Positions 11,830 to 23,800 of a stretch of DNA of 64,000 bases are shown here, piece by piece (within the stretch, counting starts at the first letter, position 1; each line of letters starts with the position of its first letter). The translations under genes were made by a program, and so were the position numbers. Source of the stretch: Aquatica leii (Eukaryota; Arthropoda; Insecta; Coleoptera; Lampyridae); contig CM069433.1 in NCBI GenBank assembly GCA_035610365.1, forward strand, positions 53,620,487 through 53,684,486, read 5' to 3'. Under the pieces are notes generated by a model, which made no database searches, was not told the origin of the DNA, and worked only from the letters and a program-made list of their open reading frames with translations.

Positions 11830-12670
11830 TCAATGAAAATGCTCGTCCCCTTTTTCTTCAGAACTGTCTTCCTCTTCATCTGATGAACCTGTATTTACTT
11901 GAAATGATAAAGTCTCTACCGTCTCATCAAGTAATCCATCACGTTCCCACATTTCATTAGCCACATGTTCAACATGTGCACAACATTTTTCCCAATCTGA
12001 TACATTTATCTCTGCAAATGCATTTCTCACTAAATTTTTAATTTCACTATTACGTTGAGATACATTATTCATCGCAACTTTACGCTTCGCTAAACTCCAT
12101 ATGAGCTCAATAGGATTAAGTTCACAGTGATATGGAGGCAAGCGTAACACAGTATAACCATGTTCTTTTAATAACTCATCAACATAATATGTTTTATTGT
12201 AATTAAATTTCTTTACCAATGTTATCAACTCAGCTTTACGCATGTCACTTGTTGTTGGTATTCCATTTTCTTCTAGCCATTTACGAATATTTTGTTTCCG
12301 TGTAGATTGATTAGGTGGCTTATTAATTTGAACGCTATCATAAGGTGCGTTATCCATTACTACAATGCCATTTGGAGGTAAATTTGGAATTAATTGTTTT
12401 TGCATCCAATTAAAAAAATTTGTGTGGTTCATATCGTCGTGATAATCTCCGGATTTACTTTCCGATTTAAATATCAAAAGACCATTATTGACAAATCCAT
12501 ATAAACCACCTGCATGCACTATAATATGCCGTAGACCTGCCCTGTCAGTTCGGTAAACTCCTGGTTCTTCTTCAGATTGCCAGCAACTGCCGACTCCATA
12601 TGAGGAATGAATGTAATTTCATCCAAGTAAGTTACTGCTTTCTTGTTAGCACCTAAGTATTGTTCTGTCG
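11830..12670 (-). pseudogene. DDE_3-type transposase (IS630/Tc1-mariner superfamily), catalytic half
   Basis: The open frame 12519-11830 contains the second catalytic aspartate in VVMDNAPYDSV. The third acidic residue lies in LPPYHCELNPIELIW, 81 residues further on, far more than the 34 to 41 usual in Tc1/mariner. The insert between them (KWLEENGIPTTSDMRKAEL) looks like a SAP-type DNA-binding motif. The C-terminus is an acidic tail rich in Asp and Glu. The first aspartate is in another frame just upstream: about 12655-12580 reads AVTYLDEITFIP, followed by stops and a frameshift before the main frame. The protein would cut and paste its element in the nucleus. This copy is dead. Confidence 0.8.
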
Positions 12671-13230
12671 TAATTTGCGTAAATAACGAGAACGCCATGC
12701 AACAATGTCATTTCTTTCCATTAATAACTTTCTGTTATTGTGACACTTTTTAAATTTAAAACCAGTTTGGTGTAGATGATGTCGTAGTGTTTCTCGACTC
12801 CCAGAATAACCAGTTTTCTCCTGCATCTTGTTAACCAACATTTTTAACGTAGGAACTTTGTTATCTAGCGTGTAAATTTCATGAACAGTTCGTTTTAATA
12901 TGCCAGAATCCATACTGTCAAAAGATATTTTTGTAGAACCACCACTTCTCTTTTTTTTCGAGGGAGATTTTAAGATGCCACTTTCAGATGTTGTCGTTTC
13001 AGCCTTAATAATAACAATGATTATTTACAAATTATGTTTATACATTCAAAATTACCTAATTTTTTTATGAAAGAAACCGATTTTCCTGTCGCAGCAGCAG
13101 CTAACTCAGTTGCTTTCTCTAATGGTAATGACCATACACCATCTGCCTTCTGTTTATCAAAGAACTCGACAACGTTCTTAATAATGTTCCGGGCTTCAGA
13201 ATGAACCGTCTTCTTCGATTTATCAGCCAT
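12653..13230 (-). pseudogene. DDE_3-type transposase, N-terminal DNA-binding half
   Basis: Two minus frames, 13230-13021 (starting MADKSKKTVHSEARNIIKNV) and 12913-12653 (RRTV-type helix, then SRETLRHHLHQTGFKFKK), match in order the helix-turn-helix region upstream of the DDE domain in this family. The stretch between them encodes ETTTSESGILKSPSKKKRSG, a typical basic linker. A GT..AG interval of 52 bp (13055-13004) sits at the first junction, but joining there yields a stop, so I regard the junction as frameshifted. A further frameshift near 12660 separates this from the catalytic half. Confidence 0.7.
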
Positions 13231-13239
13231 AATACAACT

Positions 13240-14940
13240 AAAAGCAAACGTAAATAATTAAATCTACAGCAAAATTGCTATACTGTCTTTCTATAATTAT
13301 TAATTAACGCAATTGCATTTAATGATTAAAAGCCATAACAAATTTTAAGGTTATATGCACATTGTGCACATGTTGATTGTAAATCCATGTTTATTATTTT
13401 GTAATACGTACCAATTCCACAAATAAGATAAACACAGTCTTGAAAAAAACTGTTTTTACGTACTGAAGGAAAGAATCAAAAATAACAGCGATTTGCAAAA
13501 TCATAACTGACAAGTCGCTTATGTCAAGGATTGTATCAACTTGAATTTCTTAATTGTGATTGGATTTTAATTCACATATTTTCCGGGGTTTTTGTTTACT
13601 TTGTCGCACTGTAATCGGTGATAACACTTGTTAAATTTATAAAAAATTCAACTTGTGCTTTTGTTCTAATTTAAGTTATGACTCTAGTTATATTATCCCC
13701 AAGAAATATTAATTTCATTTTAATTTCTTTTCATTAAAAATTTTTTTAAATTTTTGTATTTGTACAAAGTTAGCGGTAATTGTTGGCTAAAGAAAATGAA
13801 GTGTCAAGTTCACAAAAATAAACATTTCCGACAGATCTTTTTGTTTGTGCCGTTTAAGGAGACAACGCCGTGGTGGAAAGTACTCCACGAAAATGGCTTT
13901 TTCGTTTAAACAAAGCATTTTGCTATGGTGAATGATTCTATTTGTAATGATTCAATTCAATCAAGTCAGGAATTAGCAATCATGACCAACGCAGGAACAT
14001 ATAATACTATTGATTAGTTTATGTATTTTTTATATTTAAAAAACTTAAAATGAGAACAAAACACTGCGAACTTATGTATTAATCCTATAAATAAATGCAT
14101 TGTTATGTTGAAAACCGATTAAATAGTGAGGCATGTAATAATCATAGTTTAAACCAATGAGTTTAAATCCTTGCAATTTTCAATAACAATCAAATTATCC
14201 GTTATTTATAATTCAAATTTGTGTTTTACGTGTGTTGGGAAGGGAGAGGGGTTATTATCAACACATTTATTTATCTGTCCTTGACTGCGTCATCAGTATT
14301 TCAATTAGTTATTTTTTTAAAGTTTTTTAGTTTAACTTTTAATAATTTTTGTTGCGTTATCACAACACCCACGAAATTTTCATAAATTAGTAACACCTTG
14401 TTTATTGTCAAAAATGTTCACTCAGCTATATTGCAATACAAAAGCAAAAACAAAACATAAAAATTATAAACAGCTTATTGACACCAACATTTAGATAAAT
14501 TATGAATACAATTAAAAGCAAAACAACCGAGTAAATCATAAATTTGATTAAGTAAAAATACTCCAAAAATTCTTGATTTTATTGTTTGCTTTTTTAGTAT
14601 ACGGTTCAGTTTAATTGAATCGTTGCTAGTGGCGGCTAGTTCATAAGGGCGCAAGTTTACTAGACGTTCATTAAAACACAAAACAGTACAAATTATTATA
14701 AATTAAAATATTTAAACATATTTATAGGATATAAATATCCTCTACTTTTTACTATAAAGCATTATGTAATGTGGTCGTCATTTAGAGCAACGTATATTAA
14801 ATATTTGCTTCTTTATTTATTTTATTTAGAACATTGTAACCTGTAACGCAACGTCACGGCCCACTACTACAAGATTTTAATATGCAGTTTTAACGTGCGA
14901 AAGTGCTTGCGCGACTATAACCTGCGATGTTTTCAATTCA
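13240..14940. other. AT-rich stretch, nothing recognised
   Basis: No coding or structural feature could be supported. One short minus frame (14681-14475) has no family features. Confidence 0.35.
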
Positions 14941-14956
14941 ATACTTATTAAAACGC

Positions 14957-15130
14957 GGAGCTTGTAGGATGTGTTCCAAATGAAACGGTATATTAGTTGT
15001 ACGTAATTTTTAAAAAATGCAAAAAATAGTGTACAATTATTTTGAAAAATGAATTTGTCGTTAGAGGAAAAGATTGAAATAAAATCTCTCGTAAATGTAT
15101 CTCAACAGTCACCAATTGTTATTTAATGTT
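14957..15130 (+). pseudogene. Terminus and first codons of a mariner-like element (remnant)
   Basis: The segment 14957-15029 (with CAAATGAAACGGTATA) recurs inverted at 56293-56370, so it is a dispersed element terminus. About 20 bases further on, ATG at 15050 opens a frame beginning MNLSLEEKIEIKSLV, like the N-terminal helix of mariner-type transposases with an SLEEKIEI start. It stops after 25 codons. The remainder of the transposase is absent. Confidence 0.35.
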
Positions 15131-16240
15131 TATCGTTAATCAGCAATGAGTGTCCGAAATAATCGTCTCTTTAGTACCTTTATTATTTATCAAATCGCAA
15201 TTTACACAAAACAAATCTCTATAGTTTTGGATTTCAAATAATAATTAAAAAAAAGCTTTATTACTTTACTAACAAAATCCAAAATCTGAATTATTAAAAA
15301 AAAAGCCAAATGCATTTTTTTCGGTGTTTGATAGTACTGCCATAAGTAAAATCACCAAACTAAAACAAATAGGTTTTAAATCTTGGATTTTTAAACTGCA
15401 AGCCTAAAGAATTTTTTTAGTTAAATTATAATATAAATTTAATCATAGCAACTTTAAATTATTTAATACAATGTACTATTATACCTGCGCCAAAATTTTT
15501 TAACAAACAGTTTAAAGGTATGTGTTTATTATATTTGTATTCATTATTAACAATACACAAAAGAATCATGTATCATGTACATACATCTTAAAGTTTTAAA
15601 ATAAGAAATTTAATTTATTAAAAACAAATATTACATTCTAAACCAGAAATATTTCTAGAAACATTTTTTCATATTAGATCTAAAAGTAAACACACATAAT
15701 TATTATGATTCTTTAATTACACTACAATTATTTTATTATTATTTTTAGAACATCTTTCCTGTTAAGAAAATTACTGTAAAAATCGACATAACTTAAGTCC
15801 TTCTATCAAACACAACAATTAGCATTAGTATTATCTTAATAAATCGCTAAAGACTAAACCATAAAAAAGTTAAAATAAAATCTCTCGGAAAGCCTACTTT
15901 ATGTCTTGTTTTGGTTTTCCATGTTTATTGTTTTATTCCGATAGAACCAATAAAGCTTGGGCAAAGTTAGGATGTAGTTTTACTTTCTTAGTGTTAACTT
16001 AAAATGACTATGTTAGATCGCATAATTAATAAGTTTTATCGAATTTTTGTAGAATTTTTTTTAAATTGTATTGTTTTAAAAGAATTGTTACTGTCTGCTG
16101 GTAAAACATAAATTGATTCTGAAAATTTAAGTAGCTGCTTATTGTTGTTTATGTTATGTAAGACGGAAAAATTAGAAATTGAATGTTATTGTGTAATGAC
16201 ATGTTCAACAAACGTAGATTTTATTGACAAAAAATTTAAA
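15131..16240. other. AT-rich stretch, nothing recognised
   Basis: No coding frame, repeat or RNA structure was supported in this interval. Confidence 0.35.
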
Positions 16241-16254
16241 GGATATTTGTTTAG

Positions 16255-16785
16255 GTTATTATTGTATCTTAAGGGTTGAGACAGGAAAAAGAGCAATAAA
16301 ATACGAGGAAAAAATGAGGGAAAGAACAGATTGCAAAATTCTGCAAGAATGTTGGAAAGAGATAAAGGGAGGGAAAGTGAAGTACGGGCAGGACGGCAGA
16401 GAAGAGTATTACAAAAGAAACGGGTACACGAGTGAAGAAGTGGAGAGATTAAGAGAAGAGGGGGTAGGGACAAGAGAAGAAATAATAAGGAGAGATAGAG
16501 ACATCGAAAAACAAGAAAGATGGACAAAGATAAAAGAGAGCAGATATAATAGGAATTATAAAGACAGTGAGATTAAAAGCAACAAAAGGAAAAAAATAGT
16601 GGCAAGATTCAGATGTGGCAACGAGGAGTTAGGGAACAAATATTGGAAGGAAGAACCAGAAAACTAGTGCAGGCTATGTGGAGAAGAAACGGAAGACCTT
16701 AACCACATGAGAAAGAGATGCAGGGAACTAAGAGAAGAGGTGATGAAAACAGTGGATATCTTAGATGAAAACGGAAAATAATTTT
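16255..16785 (+). pseudogene. Non-LTR retrotransposon ORF2, C-terminal fragment
   Basis: The + frame is purine-rich and encodes a Lys/Glu/Arg-rich region, followed after a stop near 16665 by CRLCGEETEDLNHMRKRC. This is the Cys/His knuckle (C-x2-C...H...C) found at the C-terminus of many Jockey/R1/Loa-type ORF2 proteins, downstream of the RT. The run IVARFRCGNEELGNKYWKEE fits the segment that precedes this knuckle. The fragment is 5' truncated, as is usual for target-primed integration, and has at least one stop. Confidence 0.7.
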
Positions 16786-18300
16786 TTTAAATCAATCTGA
16801 AATCATTAAAACTATTCTAAAATGCCTAAAATGAATAACGTCAATACAAATACCGGGCCTTTCACGAAAGTAATCGAACAGCCTCAAACGACGGTTAGAA
16901 ACTAAATATCATAATTTTAACAATTTGTATTTTTATCATTGCAATACAATTTTGTACGTTTTAAACAATGTTGTGTCAATTTTATATTATACTTCCTTTT
17001 TGAGGTTTAAAATTTAATTCGTTAATAAGAAAATTTAATGTGTTAATTTTAGGTAAACTTCTTGTTTTTTGCCTTTGTTTTATTAATTGAGTAATTTCAG
17101 TATTTATTTTTCAACATCTTTAGTCTGAAGATGACCTTAATAGATTAACAGGTCGAAACAAATAACTGCAATTAGTCATAAAAATAATAATTGACTAGAC
17201 AAAGTTCAGCCGTTTTATTACATTTTAATACACCAGTTAAAAATTTTATATGGATCTTTTCAAACATGAATTTAATTAAATTTAATATTAAAGGAAGACT
17301 AAAACAACGTTACCTGTAAATCATATTTCTTCCAATAATGGCATCCGTGTCCGAAGTAACGTCTAGTCGACTTGGCATAACACAATACGTAATAACTACA
17401 TTCAAATACATACAAAGCGGTCATTCAACTAGAAAAGTCCTGCATAAAACTAGTCAAATTAGTCAATCGTAAAGTGTAAAAAGGTGTAAATCAAATTTCG
17501 TCGTTTTTACACACATTCAACAATTCTTTTGATGCATTTACTTAATACAGTCTGTACACACCAACTTCTCCTAAAGTAAAACTATATATTAAAAAACTTC
17601 AGTTAAATATTAAAGGAAGCATGACTTATGTATAGTTCAGTTAACTATTCAGTTTTTATTTGTAATAAATGTACAATCGACTCCGTATATGTTAAATGTA
17701 AACAATTTATTATTATGGTTTTGTTTTTTTTATAAATTTGTCAAAAGGTTTGTTTTTTTTAATAATTTGTATACCTGTAGTTTATACATATTTCTATATA
17801 TTTTAATAATAGTTTCTTTGTTTCTAATAAAATTGTGTATTTTGTGTGTTTGCGTTCAATAGGTTCCTTAGGTTTGCATAATTGTTTTGAATAGATTTTT
17901 ATATTTTTATCTAAAATTTGAATTAATTTATTGTAATTTATTTGATTAAGTTATAGTAATTTATGTAACAAGGATCGAAAGTAAGGCATATCATAGCAAA
18001 CGTTAATGCGACGCGAAGCCGTATGATCGAGCGTTGCATGTGAGTGAGTTATACAATGATACTTTCGACATTATTTTTTGTGTTGTTTTTTGTAAAATTA
18101 GATTCTTTTTTGAATACATTTTAAAAAAGTCACACAGAAATATAATGTTGGTACTATATTTATTACTAAATCTGTCAAATTTAACATTAACTTTAACATT
18201 GTTTTTTTTCAATTTTAACTGAATTTCTAGATTTTTTAAATGACATTTCCACCTGTCGCATACTCGTTCTAATATAATAATTGATTTTAAAGGCTTACAG
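16786..18300. other. AT-rich stretch with one PLE-type hairpin remnant at 17122-17160
   Basis: At 17124-17157 the + strand reads CTGAAGATGACCT, a loop, then AGGTCGAAAC, the same layout as the hairpins in PLE ends elsewhere in this window. Nothing else in the interval is recognised. Confidence 0.35.
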
Positions 18301-18593
18301 CCGGTTGCACAAAATTCTGGTTAATTGGCGCTTTACTAATCGTCGATTAAAGATGATGGTTGATTAACATTCAATTGCGTTGCACAAAACAATTTAATAT
18401 ATAGTTAACGGTCCATTAGTTAATCGAACATTAACTGCTAATTAACTTGACAACCACGCATTTTAATGTCAGTTTATGAAACAAAAATTACTACGAAAAA
18501 GGAGGTTATTTGTAAATATTTACTCAAATCAAGAAAGTAACGTTAATAAATATTTACTATGAAAACGATACAACTCCTCCAAAAACTTAATAG

Positions 18594-18931
18594 TTTGGTA
18601 GTGATTCTATGCGACCATTTTCCACGAGAAACAAAGTTTTTTAACCTTATACGACACAAACATAACCCACACATAAGCTGAATCTCAATGCATTGAGAGT
18701 GTGGGTTATGTTTGTGTCGTATAAGGTTATACGTCTTTGTGCTTTCCTACTTTGTCCATGTTTTAATTATATGTATATTTGGGCAGAAATTACGTTCCAC
18801 TGTTAGATTGGCCTGATGAAGTTGGCACAATAGCCAACGAAACGTAGCCACAATTACTACAAAGTTTTCTTTCTGAGTTGTGCCTATCCTCCACATCGAA
18901 AGATCTATGGTCGCATAGAATCACTACCAAA
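18594..18931. mobile_element. Nested 337-bp foldback element with a hammerhead-like core
   Basis: The outer arms are perfect 24-bp inverted repeats: TTGGTAGTGATTCTATGCG... at 18595-18618 and its complement at 18907-18930. Inside lies a perfect 30-bp inverted repeat (18643-18672 and 18699-18728) around a 16-bp palindrome (18683-18698). At 18810-18849 the + strand has GGC, CTGATGA, a GTTGGC/GCCAAC stem-loop, GAAACGTA and GCC, the same motif as in the complete PLE's ends. There is no coding capacity. It appears to be a PLE-derived, non-autonomous element. Confidence 0.5.
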
Positions 18932-19802
18932 TAAATATTGTAGTAAAGTGAATAATACTATATTATTCACGTACTCTTATAAATAGTTATATTATCATTA
19001 TGGAAAATATTGCTTCTATAGATAACTAACTTTTATATTATGTTTACCAATTTAAATTTTTATCTAATTCTTTAATTGTCTTGCTTAATTATTTTTATCA
19101 TTTACTTTAAATAACAATATAAAGGAGTAACCCACTAATAGATTTATAGTTGAAAAAAAATGTTCGGTGTCGACAAGCATCACCAACTAATGTATCGGAG
19201 CGGCTAAAACAGACCTCCGAACAGCAAATACCTGAAACTTTGTTTGTATATATCAAACTGAGAATAAAACAGATCTGTGAAACAGGACGTGTAAGCAAGG
19301 AATTAAAAGTTGTGTTATGTATGATAAAAAACTTTGTTCCTCGTGAAGTTTTTAACCTCTTATTAACTGCCAATCAGGAGGTTTTGCTAGCAAACATTTG
19401 ATACCAAACTGAGCCATCTAGAAATTGCTTTGAAGTACGGCTTATTATTTTGGTAAATTGGGAAATAACTAGAATGATATCTAATATTAATTTGTATCAT
19501 TAGTAAAAATGGACAAATGAGAATGATTTCATGTGGTTGAATCTCAACCTGGATTATCTCCTATTCTTGTCCTTCGCACACTTTTATTTCCTGCCGAACC
19601 TGCTGCACGTCATTCCGAGTTATTTAAAAGAAAAATTTCAAAAACGAAAAATTATAAACTGTCAATTACTGAAAGAAGTAATATTATTTAATCAAGTTTA
19701 AGAAAATATAAAGCACAGTATTAGTTTTATAAATAAAAAATTACAATAAATTACGTTATTTTTATACATTTTAACATGTTAAGAACTGCAATTAATGATG
19801 TG

Positions 19803-20474
19803 CTAATTTTGAGTCGGCAACCATATTGCAAACAAGAAAATCCTCTGCAAAACTCCAAAGAACCTTTTGACGGTATTACCGTCATAATATGTGCTTTGCT
19901 TTATGCTACTTCGCTGGCATTTGCTGGATGTAAGCAGATGAGGATTACATGGATATCCACTATCGCCTAATAGGTTACCATTGCCATATCTTCCGATACA
20001 AAATTGAACTGGAAGAAGAGATTTATTGAAAATATAATACTGTCGTGTACTGATCCTGGCCAATAAATAATAAAATACATGAATTTTAAGTTGGCATCAC
20101 AAATTGTTTGAAGATTAATGTTAAAATATCCTTTTCTGTTGTAATATGATTCAACATTTAGACCATCAAAAGATTGTATATGCACATGCAATTGGCAGCT
20201 CCCACAACACGTAGAAAACCAGAAATGCAACAGAACCAATGTTTTGTTTTTCTTAATTGTTCGGTAGTTGCAGGCATCTTTATATATTGATGGGAGAGCC
20301 CGGCAATTTCATTTGTGACACGCTGGATAGAGCAACTAATATTTGTACTCTTGTATCAAAGGATTTGTTTTGATAGCTTGTTGATTCGATTCTATTTCTA
20401 ATTGCATGTACCAAGTTTATAACGGTGGCCTTATTTAAACGAAGCTTCTTCTTAAAATCAATGTCGTTCAACAA
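19803..20474 (-). pseudogene. Harbinger-type (DDE_Tnp_4) transposase
   Basis: Three overlapping minus frames together give the family's order. 20474-20280 covers the N-terminal helix region (LRLNKATVINLVHAIRNRIE). 20239-19967 includes NRKGYFNINLQTICDANLKF and WPGSVHDSIIF. 20063-19803 has GNGNLLGDSGYP (second catalytic Asp) and NTVKRFFGVLQRIF. In active relatives the last motif is VER-FGVLK; here the catalytic Glu codon is AAA (Lys). The first catalytic Asp region reads GAANCMC where GAIDCTH is expected (Asp to Asn). Several frameshifts also interrupt the gene, so it is inactive. Confidence 0.75.
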
Positions 20475-20869
20475 TTTAAAAAGCGACTCGAGGAAGAAGA
20501 CGACAAATTGAACAACATAACTATTTTTAATGAATATTTTTTTTTAATAAACTTGTATTAAACGAAACTTAAATTAAAGGTAGCTATAATTTATTAGTTA
20601 GTTTTTACTGTAAATCATAAACTTTTTATTATTGAAAAACTTTAATTGTAGGTTAATTAGCCAATTAGATAATCTTTTGTCAACAAGAGTTTAATCGGAG
20701 ATAATTGTTTATGTGTAACGAAAAGAATAGTTAATTGACTGTTAATCTCTGATTAACATCGACTTTAATTAAATATTTAATTGACCGTAAAACTACAATT
20801 AAAAGATAATAATACTTTAATCAAAGATTAAAATCCAGTTAACGGTCAATTATCTTTTGTGCAACCCGG

Positions 20870-23800
20870 TATTAGTTTTAAGTGGATCTTTAGTTTTCAT
20901 TTTGCTACTCTAGAGTTTTTTCCGCCTATTACACGTAACTACACTAAGAAGCGAATATTGACGTTCGAATGTTAACAGCACAAAGAACTATTTTTGTTTT
21001 TTATTTTAACTTTAAAATAATTTTAAATTTTATATTTTTTTAATTTAAAATAACTAAATATCTTTTTAAAAAAATTATTTATTTAATTTAAATTATTTTC
21101 ATAAACTAATTAAAAGTAATTGATTAGAGTAAAGTAAGTCTCGTCATACTGAACACCTACATATTATGTAACATTTAAAAAAATTAACAGATATTAAACA
21201 ATATCCCAACAAACATTTATACAAAATGTAAATTTTGTTAATGGAATATATGTATAAATGTATATTTTTGTTAAAGAACAAACAACGTAATTAAGTAAAT
21301 TAGTAGAAAAACAATAATCCTAGCAAAACAACCCATTGATTGATGCTAAAATAAGCATACCTTATATCAGCTTTTACATCTACATACATCTCTGTCTAAA
21401 AAATATATTAAATGTATTACTTATATAAATAATATAATATTAACTTAGTTTTTTTTGTCGAGTAACATAATACCCTATGGTAATATGCTAAAACATAAAA
21501 ATAAGGTTTAAATTGAGATATAACAAATATTTTAAAAATTATCTACATAAGTAATATTTTATGATTATGTACAATTTTAACGAAAAACATTAAACATCAC
21601 AAGCAAACAATGTATGTAGACGTCATAAACTGCCACTCTATTAGTAAGCGAGTTATGAACGAGACATAAAGGGTCTCTTATGTCTGTTCAAAGATTTATT
21701 ATAATAGCAATAATTTTCTTGTTAAAAAATATAAATAATTGATATTAAACCAAGTTTATTGCGAGAACTTAAATAAATTAAGTGTGTACTAAACGTTGAT
21801 ATTGTGGAATATTACCTTTAGTAGTAATGTGCATTACTAGTTTATATTAGAAATTACACTAAATTTGAAAACATAAATGTCTACATATTTTTAATTTTTA
21901 ATCGCCGATTAATGTATTTCTAAAAGGATAAACATAATTAGAAATGATAACAAACAAGTTCAAATAAAATAGTATTATAAAGAAAAAATACCTAAAAGAA
22001 TAGTTTAATTACAGATCATTATCCTGTCTTATTAATCTATGCTTACGATCTGTCAACCAAAATAAAATAAACAAACAGTTAAAAATGCATAACAATTACT
22101 TTTTTTTTATTTTTTGCTATATTTTATTTTTATTTTTTCTTTATTCTTTTTAAACATCTTTTTTTTCTATCTGCAGCAAAACCTCTTACTCGTATATCAG
22201 CAAAAGTTTAAAATATTGTTGTTATATTTAAGTTACTACTAAGTCACTACTAAGGATTCATTAAATTGGTTGTTTTATTGTTAAAATTGTTATATTAATA
22301 ACTAAATACACTAATAATATCTATTGTATAAATAATTTGTTTTATTTCTTTTTCTCGAAAGCTGCAAAATATGATTGTTTGTTTTTGGGTTCTCAAATTT
22401 AATTGTAGTAAAGAGTCAGTTTTCCTATTATAATTCCCGAAATATTTTTCAGAATAAGTTTTGTTTTTTTATTCCAGAAAGTTTTGATAACATATACGTT
22501 GTAGTTTGTATGTCTTTTAGGTAAAATTTGACATAGGGTCGAAAGGTTGCCTTCAATACCTTGAAAGCAAGTTTTCTTAAATTTTGACACTGCTTTTCTA
22601 GTGTTAATAATATGCAGGAATCATAATTTTTTTGTAAACGGTGCGATACTTATCCAGTTCTAACCCAAAATTTATATATAAGATCTGATAAAAAACAAAA
22701 TGATTTGAGATTGCCAGTTCGCAAACAACATTCGGTAAACTAACAATAAATTCCAAATTAATAAAAGTTCGCACTAAACGTTTATTAAAATAATGTACCT
22801 AACGTCCGCAACAAAATCGCATTTAACTTATAAGTACCGTGTAGTTGCATAAAATTAACTATAATAAGTTATTGAGTGTATTTAACATTAATAAATTTAA
22901 TAAATTATAACAAGTGTTTATTAATTCGCGACGAATAAAAAAAATAGTATCATAAGGTAAGTACCAAATTCTTAATTATTATCTAGGTCAATGCCGTACT
23001 CTTAGCCTAACGACAAATTCCGTCTTAAGAAGGATAGTAGTTTGTATCATTAATTGCATTTTAATCACCCGCAATTTCACACTAATGTAACCTGTGGATC
23101 CCGCCTTATCTTTAGAATCAATTTATAGTGATAGATGACTCAATGCCCATTCTAAATGGTTTTTGACGTGTTTGTTACACCCTGAGCAAATTTTCCTAAA
23201 TCCGGTACTGTTTCATTTATTTAGGTTAGACGTGTGGGAATTTGCTGTTGTTGCTAATCTCACGCTTTATTTCGTTACATTTTAAAGTTGATAATTTGTA
23301 ATTTATGATTAATTAAGAGCGTATTATCTTCGCTTAATACGTGATTAAATGCTGCTTTTCTACAAGTCCTTATAAATATTTTTGTTTAAAATATCATTTA
23401 CTCGAGCGTTCTCACGAGTTTGCTGACGAATTTATTTTGTTATCTTCTGAGGTCATTATAACCTTAGGTACTTCGTTTTCTTCTTTAATCAGTTCCTGAC
23501 AAACTCTTGTTGAGATCACTTCAAAAATTTACTGTACCTTGGAAGTACTAACGTATACTTAAATACGGTGATTTTACCGGATATTACGTTGAAACCTTCC
23601 TAACTTTTAGTATATCTACGGAACCTGTTTATTTCCCAAAATTACTAGAAATCGTATATTTACGGCTATAAGTTACTTTAAATTTTAAAAGTGTACTTAG
23701 TTTTCTTAACGCTGGATTATTATACCCAGCGGTTTTTCTTCCGACGAAATTGTTCTAATTTATATGAACGTTTTCTCCAACGGATTGTTTACTCCACGTG

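Larger units (their letters stand above)
18301..20869 (-). mobile_element. PIF/Harbinger DNA transposon, degenerate
   Basis: The ends are inverted: 18301 onward reads CCGGTTGCACAAAA and the reverse complement of the right end (to 20869) reads CCGGGTTGCACAAAA, followed by TTAATTGGCG-like subterminal repeats on both sides. A TTA occurs near each end (18295-18297 and 20872-20874), the trinucleotide duplicated by Harbinger elements, although it does not abut the ends exactly. The transposase lies on the minus strand. A PLE-related foldback element is nested at 18594-18931. A + frame at 19150-19401 has no recognised content. Confidence 0.7.

Noticed and set aside
13004-13055. 52-bp GT...AG interval in the DDE_3 transposase
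   Set aside because: Removing it creates an immediate stop in the joined frame, so it is not a working intron in this copy.
16186-16527. 113-codon minus frame, Leu/Ser-rich
   Set aside because: Antisense shadow of the purine-rich ORF2 fragment on +.
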